In this document: positions 23,898 to 25,048 of the stretch, in pieces
How positions within the stretch are numbered: position 1 is the stretch's first letter
Layout of the letters: every line of letters starts with the position of its first letter
Source of the DNA: an uncultured bacterium
Lineage (GTDB): Bacteria > Bacillota > Clostridia > Lachnospirales > Lachnospiraceae
NCBI GenBank assembly: GCA_937893485.1
Contig: CALBJL010000216.1
Location: forward strand, 1 to 25,048
Direction of reading: 5' to 3'
DNA length: 25,048 nucleotides
The notes under the pieces: model-generated
Told to the model about the DNA's origin: nothing
Databases searched by the model: none
What the model saw: the letters and a program-made list of their open reading frames with translations, nothing else
Translations under genes and position numbers: made by a program

Positions 23898-24914
23898 ATG
23901 GCAATTTTAGTGACAGGTGGCGCAGGATATATCGGCAGCCATACATGTGTGGAACTGTTGGACGCAGGCTATGAGGTCGTCGTATTCGACAATCTCTCAA
24001 ATGCGAGTGAAAAATCATTAGAGCGCGTGGAGGCGCTGACTGGGAAAAAGGTCACCTTCTATAAAGGAGATATTTTAGACCGGGAGAGATTGAACGAAGT
24101 CTTTGCAAAAGAGTCGATCGACAGCTGTATTCATTTTGCGGGACTGAAAGCAGTCGGTGAGTCTGTGGCAAAGCCGTGGGAATATTATGAGAACAATATT
24201 GCAGGTACATTGACACTTGTGGATGTCATGAGACGTAACGGCTGCAAAAACATCATTTTTTCTTCTTCCGCGACTGTATACGGAGATCCGGCGGAGATTC
24301 CGATCACGGAGAACTGCCCGAAGGGACAGTGCACGAATCCGTATGGCTGGACAAAATCAATGTTAGAGCAGATCCTGACGGATATCCAGAAAGCAGATCC
24401 TGAGTGGAACGTGATCCTGCTTCGTTACTTTAACCCGATCGGAGCGCATCCGAGCGGAACGATGGGAGAGAACCCGAACGGTATCCCCAACAACCTGATG
24501 CCGTATATTACACAGGTTGCAGTCGGCAAGCTGGAGCAGCTCGGCGTATTCGGCAATGACTATGACACACCGGACGGAACCGGCGTGCGTGATTACATTC
24601 ATGTGGTAGATCTGGCGCGCGGACATGTGAAAGCATTGAAAAAGATCGAGGAGCAGGCGGGACTTAGCATTTACAACCTTGGCACCGGACACGGCTACAG
24701 TGTGCTGGATATCGTGAAGAACTTCGAGGCGGCAAATGGTATCAAGATTCCTTATGTGATCAAGGATCGCAGACCCGGAGACATTGCGACCTGCTATTGT
24801 GATCCGTCTAAGGCAAAGCGTGAGCTCGGCTGGGAGGCAGAGTACGGTATCCGCGAGATGTGTGCGGATTCATGGAGATGGCAGAAGAACAATCCGAACG
24901 GCTATGAATCATAA
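23898..24914 (+). CDS. galE: UDP-glucose 4-epimerase
   Basis: This 338-residue short-chain dehydrogenase-type enzyme interconverts UDP-glucose and UDP-galactose using tightly bound NAD, in the Leloir pathway and for surface sugars. The NAD motif TGGAGYIGSH is at the N-terminus. HFAGLKAVGES, SSSATVYG and the catalytic YGWTK (Tyr149, Lys153) are present. LLRYFNPIGAHPSG and RPGDIATCYCDP are further family landmarks. The ATG at 23898 follows AGGGAG; the open frame continues upstream to 23808, but those codons (FLIHFFLDFSVKRV) are AT-rich leader and have no site. No convincing promoter is seen in the divergent gap on this strand. Confidence 0.95.
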   Translation: MAILVTGGAGYIGSHTCVELLDAGYEVVVFDNLSNASEKSLERVEALTGKKVTFYKGDILDRERLNEVFAKESIDSCIHFAGLKAVGESVAKPWEYYENNIAGTLTLVDVMRRNGCKNIIFSSSATVYGDPAEIPITENCPKGQCTNPYGWTKSMLEQILTDIQKADPEWNVILLRYFNPIGAHPSGTMGENPNGIPNNLMPYITQVAVGKLEQLGVFGNDYDTPDGTGVRDYIHVVDLARGHVKALKKIEEQAGLSIYNLGTGHGYSVLDIVKNFEAANGIKIPYVIKDRRPGDIATCYCDPSKAKRELGWEAEYGIREMCADSWRWQKNNPNGYES

Positions 24915-24916
24915 AT

Positions 24917-24948
24917 TTTTGCTTTTTTCAGAAAAATAAAAAAATTTC
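24917..24948 (+). terminator. Weak AT-rich inverted repeat after galE
   Basis: A run close to AAATTTTTGCTTTTTT faces AAAAATAAAAAAATTT around a CAG loop. Nearly all pairs are A-T with a mismatch at GC, so it would be a poor hairpin. It may still slow or end galE transcription before the tRNA promoter. Confidence 0.3.
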
Positions 24949-24959
24949 CCAAAAACCTA

Positions 24960-24988
24960 TTGACAGAAAGCGAACCGTCTGGTAGTAT
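24960..24988 (+). promoter_or_regulatory. Promoter of the tRNA-Glu gene
   Basis: TTGACA (24960-24965), 17 bases, then TAGTAT (24983-24988) with TG one base before it. The start of transcription would fall at about 24995, essentially at the mature tRNA 5' end. A perfect TATAAT overlaps at 24986-24991, but its spacer would be 20 bases and its start would lie inside the tRNA. Confidence 0.75.
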
Positions 24989-24995
24989 AATAAAC

Positions 24996-25048
24996 GGTTC
25001 GTTGGTCAAGCGGTTAAGACGCCGCCCTCTCACGGCGGAAACACGGGT
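24996..25048 (+). tRNA. tRNA-Glu (anticodon CTC), 3' end outside the window
   Basis: The first 53 bases of a tRNA are present: acceptor strand GGTTCGT, D-arm GGTCAAGCGGTTAAGAC, and an anticodon arm with CCGCC and GGCGG around the loop CTCTCAC. The anticodon is CTC, which reads GAG (Glu). The variable region and the start of the T-arm (ACACGGGT) follow. The sequence is close to the common Firmicutes tRNA-Glu(TTC), differing at the wobble base. Other tRNA genes may follow beyond the edge. Confidence 0.9.

Noticed and set aside
1..25048. Prophage, insertion sequence, integrase or defence system
   Set aside because: No transposase, recombinase, phage structural or nuclease gene was found; apart from a few regulators and the repeat-like gaps, all genes are core functions.

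Overview
The window looks like a chromosomal segment of a Lachnospiraceae-type clostridium (Roseburia/Agathobacter/Coprococcus-like). The reasons are a Gram-positive-type PolC, a Firmicutes order pyrH-frr-uppS-cdsA-dxr-rseP-ispG-polC, a DUF6033-like protein, infC-rpmI-rplT behind an attenuated leader, strong AAGGAGG ribosome binding sites and mid-level GC. The assignment is an inference from gene content and style, not from a database match. No phage, insertion sequence, CRISPR array or defence cassette is visible; almost all genes are core housekeeping genes.

Layout. 1-782: the 3' part of a DUF6033-like protein, followed by a hairpin terminator. 924-3148: a membrane-anchored NodB-type polysaccharide deacetylase and a bactofilin with a long Glu/Pro-rich N-terminal region, probably one transcript. 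3202-13941: pyrH and frr, a hairpin, then uppS-cdsA-dxr-rseP-ispG-polC with very short gaps. This stretch combines UMP supply, ribosome recycling, phospholipid and undecaprenyl precursor synthesis, two MEP-pathway isoprenoid steps, intramembrane proteolysis and the replicative polymerase. 13966-18904: pheA, a divergent Ppx/GppA-HD protein and a ppk1 gene that is split by a frameshift. 18950-20653: a Cof-type HAD phosphatase converging on a PHP-domain phosphoesterase. 20654-21511: about 860 bases without a gene. The left two thirds hold a highly structured element with a large nested hairpin. The right third is the promoter, leader and attenuator of infC. 21512-22625: infC (AUU start), rpmI and rplT, closed by a strong bidirectional terminator and a compact palindromic repeat-like module. 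22858-24914: an AraC-family regulator divergent from galE. 24996-25048: the first 53 bases of a tRNA-Glu(CTC) gene that runs off the window.

The most noteworthy points are: (a) ppk1 is interrupted by a 50-nt, 62%-identical second copy of one segment, which looks like a junction between two homologous alleles; (b) an excellent internal Shine-Dalgarno and start inside the bactofilin gene would release the cytoskeletal domain without its acidic arm; (c) an approximately 160-nt multi-helix hairpin lies within a gene-free region between PHP and infC; (d) infC combines an AUU start with a leader that has mutually exclusive pairings before a textbook terminator; (e) the Ppx homologue lacks several canonical acidic residues.
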